DNA from: CAZAXU01 sp964489245
GTDB taxonomy: Bacteria; Bacteroidota; Bacteroidia; Flavobacteriales; Flavobacteriaceae
Length of the DNA stretch: 24,649 nt
Reading direction: 5' to 3'
NCBI GenBank assembly: GCA_964489245.1
Contig: CAZAXU010000030.1
Coordinates: 1 to 24,649 of the forward strand
The translations under genes and the position numbers were made by a program. Numbering within the stretch: position 1 is the stretch's first letter; each line of letters opens with the position of its first letter. Positions 15,333-23,537 of the stretch are shown here, one piece after another. The notes under the pieces were generated by a model that was given only the letters and a program-made list of their open reading frames with translations, did no database searches and was not told the DNA's origin.

Positions 15333-15959
15333 TCAGGTTTTATCCGTTAAGACCGGAAAAATTTCTGCATTTCCATGAATCAAATAGGTTTTTTTATTGT
15401 CCAGATTTAAACATTTATATCTGGTGCGGCGTTTTTCCTGCAACTGAAAACTTTGTCCGTTTTGCAACCGAAATATATCCCCCTTTGCCAATTGAAATAC
15501 ATATTTGGTATTCTTATTTTGATCGACATTATATCCGGACAATTTCAGATATAAAGTGCCGTCTCCTGCCGTACTGGCTTTCGGATTTTTGGCATATTGC
15601 AACAAATCGGGCAATAAATCTTTTGGAAAAATATCAGGAGTCAAATAGGGAGTCAAAAGTTCTCCGAAAACTTGCTTCCACTCCGCTCCATGTGGTTTTA
15701 CGCGCTTTCCGTATTTCTTATAAGTTAGAAAGTGTGCTGTTTCGTGCAGCAATGTCAGCAAAAATTGATAAGGATTGAGATTATAGTTCACGCTGATATT
15801 GTGCCGGTGTTTGCTCACTTGCCTGTAATCACCCAATTTTGTTGTTCTTGATTTTTTGATTTTTAAAGAAAGTTCGCGGTGGCTATAAATCAATTGCAAG
15901 ACCTGATCAACGGCATTTTCAGGAATATATTTCAGCAATACGCTTCTTCCTTTATCCAT
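15333..15959 (-). CDS. SprT-like zinc metalloprotease domain protein
   Basis: The 208-residue protein has the SprT-like catalytic motif HETAH (H72, E73, H76) in LLHETAHFLTYKKYG. The third ligand is expected at H90 in KPHGAEWKQVF. This matches bacterial SprT and the protease core of eukaryotic Spartan, which degrades DNA-protein crosslinks. The Cys zinc-ribbon of many SprT proteins is missing: the C-terminus contains only one Cys, in YKCLNLDNKKTY, where paired cysteines would be expected. Substrates of bacterial SprT proteins are unknown. It starts six bases after the barrel-protein stop, so it is the last gene of the tig-clpP-clpX transcript as drawn. Confidence 0.85.
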   Translation of the reverse strand: MDKGRSVLLKYIPENAVDQVLQLIYSHRELSLKIKKSRTTKLGDYRQVSKHRHNISVNYNLNPYQFLLTLLHETAHFLTYKKYGKRVKPHGAEWKQVFGELLTPYLTPDIFPKDLLPDLLQYAKNPKASTAGDGTLYLKLSGYNVDQNKNTKYVFQLAKGDIFRLQNGQSFQLQEKRRTRYKCLNLDNKKTYLIHGNAEIFPVLTDKT

Positions 15960-15965
15960 TCAAGA

Positions 15966-16577
15966 CTAATTTAAGGGAATACTGACCGTCAACGGAATCA
16001 TCACGTGATGAATATAAGAGTCTTTATAGGCTTCTGACAGTCCAAGCACAACATCCAAATCAATGCTTGTTCCGCTCGGCAATTTCACGCCTACACCCGA
16101 TAATATTCTGGAATCAAAACCTGATGGCTTGATGTCTCCGGAATGAGAGAGTAAAAATGAGGGGATATAGCCCAAAGAAACATAGAAACTATCGGAAAGA
16201 TAAATATTATAGGTCACATCCACATCGATATAACTCAGTGCAATATCCAAGACTTTTACATCAAAAAAATAGGCATCTATATCTTTATGAATATTGGTGG
16301 ATGTATAATTCAAATTTACTTTCAAAAATCCAAAATCACTATCGAGTCTGCCAAATATACCGAATTTATATCTCGGCTTGAAATCTGCCAATTGTGCTTG
16401 CCCTTTGACCACATCATCTCCGGACAAAATATCGGAAATGTTATTGTTCAGTTTCAGTTCCGGCAAAATGGCTGTAGAAATATTCAATCCTGCCGTGACA
16501 CCATAGTCAAAGTCTGCTTGCGCAAAACTTTGTGCAATTGAGAGCCAAAAAATGCTCAGTAATATATATTTTTTCAT
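15966..16577 (-). CDS. outer-membrane beta-barrel protein (PorT/OmpW-like size)
   Basis: The product is 203 residues with a clear signal peptide ending near SFAQA (residue 21). The rest alternates polar and hydrophobic residues in strands of 8-12, such as YKFGIFGRLD, FLKVNLNYTS, IDVDVTYNIY and SFYVSLGYIP. It ends MIPLTVSIPLN, a strand running to the C-terminus as in small outer-membrane barrels. Eight strands fit the length. It resembles the porin-family/OMP_b-brl_2 proteins common in Bacteroidota. I cannot say whether it is the type IX secretion protein PorT. It lies 19 bases after clpX and six before the SprT-like gene, in an apparent operon. Confidence 0.75.
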   Translation of the reverse strand: MKKYILLSIFWLSIAQSFAQADFDYGVTAGLNISTAILPELKLNNNISDILSGDDVVKGQAQLADFKPRYKFGIFGRLDSDFGFLKVNLNYTSTNIHKDIDAYFFDVKVLDIALSYIDVDVTYNIYLSDSFYVSLGYIPSFLLSHSGDIKPSGFDSRILSGVGVKLPSGTSIDLDVVLGLSEAYKDSYIHHVMIPLTVSIPLN

Positions 16578-16596
16578 AAGTACTTTTTTATGCTGA

Positions 16597-17829
16597 TTAA
16601 GATGCTTTTTTTAGTTTTTCCAATACCGTATTGGATAATTTTTCTGCTGCATATTTCTTGGTCACCACCAATTCCTTTTTTCTGCCGCTCGGCATGCTGA
16701 ACATCGCATCATTAAGCACAGCTTCCATTAAAGAACGCAAACCACGCGCTCCCAGTTTATATTCAACGGCACTTTCGACAATATAGTCCAAAGCATCTGA
16801 TTTGATGTGTAATTTGATATTGTCCATCTCAAACAGTTTTGTATATTGTTTGATCAAAGCATTTTTGGGTTCGGTCAAAATTTTTCTCAAGGCTTTTTTA
16901 TCCAGCGTATTCAAATAGGTCAGAATGGGTAATCTCCCTATGATTTCGGGAATCAATCCGAACTTTTTTAAATCTGTCGGGATAATATATTGCAAAATAT
17001 TTTCTTCGTCAATTTTTTGGTCTTTAGCGGCATGATAGCCTAAAGCTCTCATATTGAGTCGCTTGTTGATGATTTTTTCAATACCTGAAAAAGCGCCTCC
17101 CGCAATGAACAAAATATTTTCGGTGTTCACTTTTATAAAATCTTGATTGGGGTGTTTTCTGCCTCCTTTCGGGGGCACATTAACAACGGTTCCTTCCAAT
17201 AATTTCAGTAGTGCTTGCTGCACACCTTCGCCGGAAACATCTCGTGTAATGGAAGGATTGTCTCCTTTTCTGGCAATTTTATCAATTTCATCAATAAAAA
17301 CAATGCCTCTTTCCGCTCGTTCCACATCATAGTCTGCCACTTGTAATAATCTGGTCAAAATGGTTTCCACGTCTTCACCCACATATCCGGCTTGTGTCAA
17401 GACCGTGGCGTCAACAATGGCAAAAGGAACATCCAACATTTTGGCAATGCTCTTTGCCATTAGGGTTTTTCCGGTTCCGGTTTCGCCCACCATGACAATA
17501 TTGCTCTTTTCAATTTCCACTTCGTCTATGCTCGGCTTCTGTTTCAGCCTTTTGTAGTGATTATAAACGGCAACCGATAAAGTTTTTTTGGCTTGCTCCT
17601 GTCCTATTACATATTGATTCAGAAAGTCATAGATTTCTTGCGGTTTTCTCAGTTTCAAATTTCCGCTGCTTGTAACACTTCTTGATGTTGTGGATAGTTC
17701 CGCTTCAACAATATCATGCGCTTGTCTGGCACACTCATCACAAATATAGGCATCTATCCCTGAAATCAACATTTCTACATTGTTTCTGGGCAATCCGCAA
17801 AAAGAACAATATTTTTGGTTTTCTTTCAT
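16597..17829 (-). CDS. clpX: ATP-dependent Clp protease ATP-binding subunit ClpX
   Basis: The 410-residue AAA+ unfoldase feeds substrates to ClpP. The N-terminal zinc finger has C8, C11, C30 and C33. Walker A is GETGTGKT (115-122) and Walker B is GIVFIDEID (175-183). The pore loop is AGYVGEDVE (147-155), the RKH loop is GGRKHPNQD (222-230) and GARGLRSLMEA near 370 is the sensor 2 arginine motif. The ClpP-docking loop, IGF in E. coli, reads LGY at 263-265. It follows clpP by 62 bases. The length matches bacterial ClpX (about 410-425). Confidence 0.97.
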   Translation of the reverse strand: MKENQKYCSFCGLPRNNVEMLISGIDAYICDECARQAHDIVEAELSTTSRSVTSSGNLKLRKPQEIYDFLNQYVIGQEQAKKTLSVAVYNHYKRLKQKPSIDEVEIEKSNIVMVGETGTGKTLMAKSIAKMLDVPFAIVDATVLTQAGYVGEDVETILTRLLQVADYDVERAERGIVFIDEIDKIARKGDNPSITRDVSGEGVQQALLKLLEGTVVNVPPKGGRKHPNQDFIKVNTENILFIAGGAFSGIEKIINKRLNMRALGYHAAKDQKIDEENILQYIIPTDLKKFGLIPEIIGRLPILTYLNTLDKKALRKILTEPKNALIKQYTKLFEMDNIKLHIKSDALDYIVESAVEYKLGARGLRSLMEAVLNDAMFSMPSGRKKELVVTKKYAAEKLSNTVLEKLKKAS

Positions 17830-17891
17830 ATTTTTTCGATTAAAAAGTTCTGATAGATATCAATGATTTGCCGAACTTTGTATTTTTCGGA

Positions 17892-18563
17892 TTATTTTAT
17901 TTTTTTTCTCACCAAGACTTCATCAATCAGTCCGTATTTTTTGGCTTCATCGGCTTTCATCCAATAGTCTCTGTCTGCATCATTTTCAATCTTTTTCATG
18001 GTTTGCCCTGAATGATCCGCTAATATTTTATAGAGTTCTCCTTTGAGTTTTAAAATTTCTTTTGCCGTGATCTCAATGTCCGATGCTTGTCCTTGTACGC
18101 CACCGAGAGGTTGATGAATCATCACTCTGGCATGGGGCAATGCCGAGCGTTTTTTTACTGCTCCTGCTGCCAACAACACCGCTCCCATAGATGCTGCCAA
18201 GCCGGTGCAGATGGTTGCCACATCAGGATTGATATATTGCATGGTGTCATAGATGCCTAATCCGGCATATACGCCACCTCCCGGAGAATTGATATAAATC
18301 TGGATGTCTTTGCCGGCATCTAAACTCTCCAAAAATAGTAATTGTGCTTGCAAAATATTGGCAACGTGATCGTCAATGGCAGTTCCTAAAAAAATAATCC
18401 GATCCATCATCAAACGAGAGAACACATCCATCTGTGCCACATTAAGTTGACGTTCTTCGATGATATACGGAGTCATACTATTTTCAAATGCATCAAGCGT
18501 GAGCGAACTGATTCTGCTTTTGTCTTGTGCAAATTTTCTAAAATCTTTTCCTAAATTATTCAT
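17892..18563 (-). CDS. clpP: ATP-dependent Clp protease proteolytic subunit ClpP
   Basis: The 223-residue serine peptidase forms the tetradecameric proteolytic chamber. The catalytic triad is S125 in GLAASMGAVL, H150 in VMIHQPLGG and D199 in ADRDYWM. NSPGGGVYAG (92-101) and the head-tail handle GQASDIEI follow the family pattern. The frame is open upstream to 18632, but the added residues are basic and unlike ClpP, so the ATG at 18563 is preferred; it gives a 30-residue lead before PYIIEE. The spacer to tig (18564-18698, 135 bases) shows no TAnnTTTG match, so transcription probably continues from tig. Confidence 0.96.
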   Translation of the reverse strand: MNNLGKDFRKFAQDKSRISSLTLDAFENSMTPYIIEERQLNVAQMDVFSRLMMDRIIFLGTAIDDHVANILQAQLLFLESLDAGKDIQIYINSPGGGVYAGLGIYDTMQYINPDVATICTGLAASMGAVLLAAGAVKKRSALPHARVMIHQPLGGVQGQASDIEITAKEILKLKGELYKILADHSGQTMKKIENDADRDYWMKADEAKKYGLIDEVLVRKKIK

Positions 18564-18698
18564 ATTATATATTTTTGGGCTCTTATGATGTTTTTTTATA
18601 AGCATGCAGAATATAAACTTCTCCCGAATCATTCTCGCAATTTCCTTCGGTTCCGAATCGGTATGTTTTTTTACTCCGGTTGTGTTTTAAAGCACTCT

Positions 18699-20018
18699 TT
18701 ATTTCAAGTCTAAAAACTTATCATAGGTTATTTTAGTCTCTTTTACGGGCACCACTTCTTTATAGAGTTTAACCAATTTCTTTTTGATTAACTGATCGGT
18801 TAATTTCTTAACTTCCTCATTGTTTTTCAAGATATTATCAACAATTTCGTTCATTTGTTCATCTTCAGGAATAGATTGTCCGTATTGCAACATTTGATAT
18901 TTAACCAAATCTTTTGTCAGGTTAACCAGCTCATCATAACTCACTTGCAATTTATGCTTTTTGATGATAGCTTCTTCAACCAATTGATATTTTAAGCCTT
19001 TTTCTGCTTTTTCATATTCATCCACGGCTTTTTCTCCTGTGATTTCTCCTTTTGAGTCCACTTCAATCCACGATTTCAAAAAATCTTCAGGCAGTGCAAT
19101 TTTTGTTTTACTCAGAAGCTTATCGGTTACATCGTTGAGCAGTCGGTTATCCGATGATTGTTCAAACTGTTTTTCCAAATCTTCTTTAATAAATTTGTGT
19201 AGTCCCGCTTCATTTTCAATTTTTCCTTCGCCAAAAACTTTATCGAGCAATTCTTTGTTGATTTCTGCCGGTTTCATTTCAAAAACGCCTTCGACCTTGA
19301 GCATCACAGGCACTTCCAATCCATGTACTTTGTCATGGCTTATGTTCAATGCATGTATCATAGTGTGCGGGTCTTTGAATAAATTTTTGGTGTGCATTTG
19401 CACTTCATCTCCTTTTTTCTTGCGCAACAAGAGTTTTTGTGCATCTTCGGTCAAATCGTCCATTCTGACAGTGGTTTGAGAAACAATATCTTCTTCTTCA
19501 TTGCTGAAAGTTCCCAAGACAAAGGCCGCTTTTTTCACGGTTTTAATGTCGTTAAAAGAGCCATATTGTTCTTTGATTCTATCGACTTCTTTGTCAATCA
19601 TTTTTTTGTCTGCCGTGATTTTATATGATTTGATTGCTTTTAAATCTTCCAGATTTACTTCCACTTCGGGGGCAAGTCCCAGTTCATAGACAAACTCAAA
19701 ATCATGTTCGTTTTCCCAATCTATTTCTTTTTGTTTTTTTGACGGAATCGGATAGCCTAAAATGCCAATTTTATTTTCAGTGAGATAGGTATTGATTGAT
19801 TCTTGCAATTGCTTGTTCACTTCATCGACCACCAAAGCTGTCTTATATTTCTTTTTGATGAGATCCATAGGGACTTTTCCTTTTCTAAAGCCGGGCATAT
19901 CGACATTCCTCCTATATTCCTTAAGCTTTTGTGCCACTTTTTCGGCATAATCTTTCTCTTCAATTGCAATGCTCAACTGAGAAGTCGAGTTTTTTAAATC
20001 TTTCTTTGTTAGCTGCAT
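18699..20018 (-). CDS. tig: trigger factor
   Basis: The 439-residue ribosome-associated chaperone catches nascent chains at the exit tunnel. The ribosome-binding signature is MPGFRKGKVP (41-50), in the N-terminal domain (1-115). The C-terminal domain from about 250 is the long helical cradle. The middle region (about 155-245), where E. coli has the FKBP peptidyl-prolyl isomerase, lacks the usual FDGS and MIPGFE motifs, so isomerase activity is doubtful. This is usual in Bacteroidota trigger factors, as far as I recall. It heads the tig-clpP-clpX run, a widely conserved order, with a TAnnTTTG motif 25 bases before the start. Confidence 0.93.
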   Translation of the reverse strand: MQLTKKDLKNSTSQLSIAIEEKDYAEKVAQKLKEYRRNVDMPGFRKGKVPMDLIKKKYKTALVVDEVNKQLQESINTYLTENKIGILGYPIPSKKQKEIDWENEHDFEFVYELGLAPEVEVNLEDLKAIKSYKITADKKMIDKEVDRIKEQYGSFNDIKTVKKAAFVLGTFSNEEEDIVSQTTVRMDDLTEDAQKLLLRKKKGDEVQMHTKNLFKDPHTMIHALNISHDKVHGLEVPVMLKVEGVFEMKPAEINKELLDKVFGEGKIENEAGLHKFIKEDLEKQFEQSSDNRLLNDVTDKLLSKTKIALPEDFLKSWIEVDSKGEITGEKAVDEYEKAEKGLKYQLVEEAIIKKHKLQVSYDELVNLTKDLVKYQMLQYGQSIPEDEQMNEIVDNILKNNEEVKKLTDQLIKKKLVKLYKEVVPVKETKITYDKFLDLK

Positions 20019-20043
20019 TTTTAGTTATTTATTTTATTGACTG

Positions 20044-20051
20044 CAAAAATA
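20044..20051 (-). promoter_or_regulatory. -7 promoter element for tig
   Basis: On the minus strand this reads TATTTTTG, matching TAnnTTTG, 25 bases before the tig start. No TTG is seen at -33 spacing. The 221-base divergent spacer 20019-20239 otherwise holds the dodecin promoter and AT-rich sequence. Confidence 0.45.
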
Positions 20052-20178
20052 AACAATTATTATGTAAACTGCCTATTTTGAATGCTGCTTTTTTGTACGG
20101 AAATTTAAAAATACATATTTGAATCTCGTTTATTTGACAAAAATCACAATCTAAATTTTTTAAATTATCCTAAAACTC

Positions 20179-20209
20179 TTGAAACTTATCGGTTTTATGC
20201 TTATATTTG
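20179..20209 (+). promoter_or_regulatory. dodecin promoter (-33 and -7)
   Basis: TTG (20179-20181), a 20-base spacer, and TATATTTG (20202-20209) match both elements of the Bacteroidota vegetative promoter at ideal spacing. The ATG is 30 bases further on. It is the clearest promoter in the window. Confidence 0.75.
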
Positions 20210-20239
20210 TGGTATTACTAATCACAAAAAAATAATGAT

Positions 20240-20440
20240 ATGGCTGTAATGAAAGTTGTTGAACTGATGTCAAGTTCTAAAAAAAGTTGGGAAGATGCTA
20301 CTGCTAAAGCAGTTAAAAAAGCAAGTAAATCCATAAAAGGAATCAAATCTGCCTATGTCCAAGACCAAAGTGTTGTGGTCAAAGACGGAGATGTTATGGA
20401 ATATCGTGTAAACTTAAAAGTCACTTTTGAGGTGAAATAA
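20240..20440 (+). CDS. dodecin family flavin-binding protein
   Basis: The 66-residue product matches the dodecin fold throughout: VMKVVELMSSSKKSWEDA at the start (W17 at the position of the flavin-stacking Trp), the helix ATAKAVKKASKSIKGIKSA, and the last strands VVVKDGDVMEYRVNLKVTFEV. Dodecins assemble into hollow dodecamers that store riboflavin, FMN or lumichrome, and some bind coenzyme A. The size is within the family range (about 63-75). It is a single-gene unit between a strong promoter and a strong terminator, suggesting high expression. Which flavin it binds cannot be told from sequence. Confidence 0.93.
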   Translation: MAVMKVVELMSSSKKSWEDATAKAVKKASKSIKGIKSAYVQDQSVVVKDGDVMEYRVNLKVTFEVK

Positions 20441-20474
20441 AACTTTTAGGTTTTTCAAAATTTTCAAAACAAAT

Positions 20475-20498
20475 GAGGCTGTCCGGCGGGACAGTCTC
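20475..20498. terminator. bidirectional terminator between dodecin and lpd
   Basis: GAGGCTGTCC (20475-20484) pairs with GGACAGTCTC (20489-20498) around a GGCG loop, with one G-T pair. AAA on one side and TTTATTT on the other allow use from both directions. The genes converge here. Confidence 0.8.
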
Positions 20499-20525
20499 GT
20501 TTATTTCAGTAAGTCTTATTTCTAT

Positions 20526-21914
20526 TTATAAATGAATTACTTCGTCATAGGCGGCGGCAACAGCTTCCATAATCGCTTCGCTCATGGTTGGATGCGGGTG
20601 TATGCTTTTCAAAATGGTATGTCCCGTGGCTTCAGCTTTTCGTGCTGCAACAATTTCAGCAATCATTTCCGTCACATTGGCACCAATCATATGGGCACCT
20701 AAAATTTCGCCGTATTTTTTATCTATAATTATTTTTACAAAACCTTCCGAATGTCCGGCGGCCTTGGCTTTGCCACTGGCAGAGAACGGGAATTTTCCCA
20801 CCAAAACTTCATATCCTTTTTCAATGGCTTGTGCTTCGGTATATCCGGTTGATGAGATTTCAGGAGCAGTATAAACAGCACCGGGAATATTGTTATAATC
20901 AATCGGCTCGACATCCATTCCCGCAATTTTTTCTACACAAGCAATGCCTTCGGCAGAAGCAACATGCGCCAAAGCCGGTGTATTGATTACATCGCCAATG
21001 GCATAATATCCGGATACGTTGGTTTCATAGAAATCATTGACCAAAATTTTGTCCCTGTCTGTGGCAATGCCTACATCTTCCAAGCCTATGTTTTCAATAT
21101 TACTTTTGATGCCTACGGCAGACAAAACCATATCTGCTTCCAATTCAATTTCTCCTTTCTTTGAATTTATCTTTGCCACAACCTTATCTTTCAAAACATC
21201 TACTCCAAGCACTTCAGATGATGTCATCACTTTGATTTTAGATTTTTTAAAAGCACGCGTGAGTTGTTTGGAAACTTCTTCGTCTTCCAAGGGTACGATC
21301 CCGGGCAAATATTCCACAATAGTGACTTGAGTGCCTATGGCATTATAAAAATAAGCAAATTCAACTCCAATTGCTCCGGATCCGACAATAATCATGGATT
21401 TCGGTTGCTTTTTAAGTGTCATTGCTTGCCGATATCCGATTACTTTTTCTCCGTCGATTGGCAGATTGGGCAATTCTCTTGCTCTTGCTCCGGTGGCAAT
21501 GATAATATGTTCGGCTTCATAAGTTTCTGTCTTTCCTTCTGCATTGGTAACCTCGATTTGTTTTCCTTGCTTCAGCTTTCCAAAACCGGATAGGACTTTG
21601 ATGTCATTTTTACGCATTAAAAATTCAACTCCCTTACTCATTGATTCTGCCACACTCCTGCTCCGAGAAATTATCGCTTCAAAATTTATTGTTGGCTCTT
21701 CTACTGTAATTCCATAGGCTTCAGCATGCTTGATATAATCAAAAACCTGAGCGCTTTTCAATAAAGCTTTGGTGGGAATACAACCCCAATTCAAACAAAC
21801 ACCGCCCAGATTTTCCTTTTCTACAATTGCTGTTTTCAAGCCTAATTGTGCGGCACGAATTGCTGTGACATAGCCTCCCGGACCACTACCTAATACTATT
21901 ATATCGAATTTCAT
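20526..21914 (-). CDS. lpdA: dihydrolipoyl dehydrogenase (E3)
   Basis: The 462-residue FAD enzyme reoxidises lipoyl groups of 2-oxoacid dehydrogenase or glycine-cleavage complexes with NAD. GSGPGGYVTA (9-18) binds FAD. The redox disulfide is C40 and C45 in GGVCLNWGCIPTK. GSGAIGVEFAYFY near 178 is the NAD-binding motif, and GYYAIGDV near 305 is the second FAD motif. The catalytic pair is H441 and E446 in HPHPTMSEAI near the C-terminus. No dehydrogenase subunit genes lie beside it, so the complex served is unknown. A TAnnTTTG motif lies 23 bases upstream. Confidence 0.95.
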   Translation of the reverse strand: MKFDIIVLGSGPGGYVTAIRAAQLGLKTAIVEKENLGGVCLNWGCIPTKALLKSAQVFDYIKHAEAYGITVEEPTINFEAIISRSRSVAESMSKGVEFLMRKNDIKVLSGFGKLKQGKQIEVTNAEGKTETYEAEHIIIATGARARELPNLPIDGEKVIGYRQAMTLKKQPKSMIIVGSGAIGVEFAYFYNAIGTQVTIVEYLPGIVPLEDEEVSKQLTRAFKKSKIKVMTSSEVLGVDVLKDKVVAKINSKKGEIELEADMVLSAVGIKSNIENIGLEDVGIATDRDKILVNDFYETNVSGYYAIGDVINTPALAHVASAEGIACVEKIAGMDVEPIDYNNIPGAVYTAPEISSTGYTEAQAIEKGYEVLVGKFPFSASGKAKAAGHSEGFVKIIIDKKYGEILGAHMIGANVTEMIAEIVAARKAEATGHTILKSIHPHPTMSEAIMEAVAAAYDEVIHL

Positions 21915-21937
21915 AATCTATATCATTTTTGATATGT

Positions 21938-21945
21938 CAAAGATA
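21938..21945 (-). promoter_or_regulatory. -7 promoter element for lpdA
   Basis: On the minus strand this reads TATCTTTG, an exact TAnnTTTG match 23 bases before the start. No clear -33 TTG is present. Confidence 0.5.
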
Positions 21946-22038
21946 TAAAAAATCAGATTGAGATACATTTTAAATTTATCAATTATTCGGTTTTATCTGA
22001 TGATTTTTAAATGCCAAACAAGGTTAGCACTATTTTAT

Positions 22039-22046
22039 TATATTTG
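22039..22046 (+). promoter_or_regulatory. -7 promoter element for nhaC; decides the start
   Basis: TATATTTG matches TAnnTTTG 21 bases before the ATG at 22068. The longer frame starting at 22011 would begin upstream of this element, so it is not favoured. Confidence 0.55.
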
Positions 22047-22067
22047 TTGTTTCCAAAGCACACAACT

Positions 22068-23528
22068 ATGACCACAAACCAAAAGAGTATTACTTTCTTT
22101 GAAGCACTTATTCCTATTATTTTTCTTGTTATTCTGCTTAGTTTTAATGTGCTTGCCGTTTTTGGTGACGAAGCCACTTCCGGTCCAAACCAGTTTGCTT
22201 TATTGTTGGCCGGAGCACTTGCTGCCATATTCGGGTTTAAATATAAATTCACCTATAAGCAAATGCTTGAAAAAGTTTCTAAAAATATAGAATCTACGAG
22301 TTCTGCCATTTTAATTCTTCTTTTTGTAGGCGCATTGACGGGCACTTGGCTGATTAGCGGAGTGATTCCTACCATGGTATATTACGGACTAAAACTATTA
22401 AACCCCGGTATTTTCTTAATTTCTACTGTTGTTATCACCTCTTTGGTTTCTTTGATTATAGGAAGTTCATGGAGCACAACGGCAACTGTCGGTATTGCAC
22501 TGATCGGCATTGGTAAAGCGCTTGGGTTTCCTTTGGAAATCGTAGCCGGAGCCATTATTTCCGGAGCTTATTTCGGTGATAAAATGTCTCCCTTATCCGA
22601 TACAACCAACCTTGCTTCTGCCATTGCCGAAGTAGATTTGTACAAACATGTCAGATATATGATGAACACCACTTTTCCAACGATAAGCATCACACTGCTT
22701 ATTTTTCTTATACTTGGTTTTACCCATTCCGGTGGAGCGGTCAAAGATGTGCAGGGACTGCTCACTGATATTGACCAAACATTTTTTATTCATCCCGTCT
22801 TATTTGCCGTTCCTTTGATTGTTATTTTTCTTATCATTAAAAAAACACCTCCTCTGATTGCACTCTTAGTCGGAGTGCTGTTGGGCGGTCTGGCTGCCGT
22901 TCTTTTTCAAAACAATATGCTTCAACAATTGTCTAAAGCTCCGGAAAATTCTTTTAGTAATTCTTATAAGATTATTATGAAATCCATTGTTTGGGATATC
23001 AACATCAAAACCGATAATCCCATTCTGAACGACTTGTTTAGCTCAGGAGGCATGAAAGGCATGTTGAGTACTATTTGGCTGATAATCAGTGCTATGTTCT
23101 TTGGAGGCGTGATGGAGGCTATCGGCGCATTGAAAAAAATCAGTTCGACTATGTTAAATACTTTTAAAGGAACTTTTGGTGTTTTTGCCAGTACAGATGC
23201 CACTTGTATATTTTTCAATGCCACTGCATCAGATCAATATTTGGCAATTGTGGTGCCCGGAAAAATGTATAAACAAGCCTTTGAAGATGCCGGATTGGCA
23301 CCTGAAAACCTAAGCAGAACATTAGAAGATTCAGGAACGGTTACTTCTGTTCTTGTTCCTTGGAACACAGGAGGCGCCTACAATTCTGCCGTCTTGGGTG
23401 TGCCAACGGCACAATATGCCATCTACGCATTTTTCAACTGGATGAGCCCTATTATGACACTTATATTTGCCTATTTCAAGATAAAAATCAAGAAAATCCA
23501 CAAAAAATCCGATACATTTGTCGCCTAA
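22068..23528 (+). CDS. nhaC: Na+/H+ antiporter NhaC family
   Basis: The 486-residue inner-membrane transporter has about 11-12 helices and should exchange sodium for protons. Family features include GSSWSTTATVGIALIGIG in the middle helices, and SGAYFGDKMSPLSDTTNLASA, the conserved loop with acidic and Ser/Thr residues thought to form the ion path. Near the C-terminus are FNATASDQYLAIVVPGKMY and VLVPWNTGGAY, both typical of NhaC. A related NhaC-type transporter could move malate/lactate or other ions, so the substrate is by family. It lies nine bases before lysA and probably shares its transcript. Confidence 0.9.
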   Translation: MTTNQKSITFFEALIPIIFLVILLSFNVLAVFGDEATSGPNQFALLLAGALAAIFGFKYKFTYKQMLEKVSKNIESTSSAILILLFVGALTGTWLISGVIPTMVYYGLKLLNPGIFLISTVVITSLVSLIIGSSWSTTATVGIALIGIGKALGFPLEIVAGAIISGAYFGDKMSPLSDTTNLASAIAEVDLYKHVRYMMNTTFPTISITLLIFLILGFTHSGGAVKDVQGLLTDIDQTFFIHPVLFAVPLIVIFLIIKKTPPLIALLVGVLLGGLAAVLFQNNMLQQLSKAPENSFSNSYKIIMKSIVWDINIKTDNPILNDLFSSGGMKGMLSTIWLIISAMFFGGVMEAIGALKKISSTMLNTFKGTFGVFASTDATCIFFNATASDQYLAIVVPGKMYKQAFEDAGLAPENLSRTLEDSGTVTSVLVPWNTGGAYNSAVLGVPTAQYAIYAFFNWMSPIMTLIFAYFKIKIKKIHKKSDTFVA

Positions 23529-23537
23529 TTTGAGATT

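Noticed and set aside
18564..18632. Longer clpP frame
   Set aside because: The added residues are basic and unlike ClpP; the ATG at 18563 gives the family-like N-terminus.
19039..19479. 146-codon plus-strand frame
   Set aside because: It is Ser-rich and antisense to trigger factor; Ser-rich shadows are expected opposite Glu/Lys-rich genes.
22011..22067. Upstream start of nhaC
   Set aside because: It begins before the TATATTTG promoter element; ATG 22068 is more plausible.
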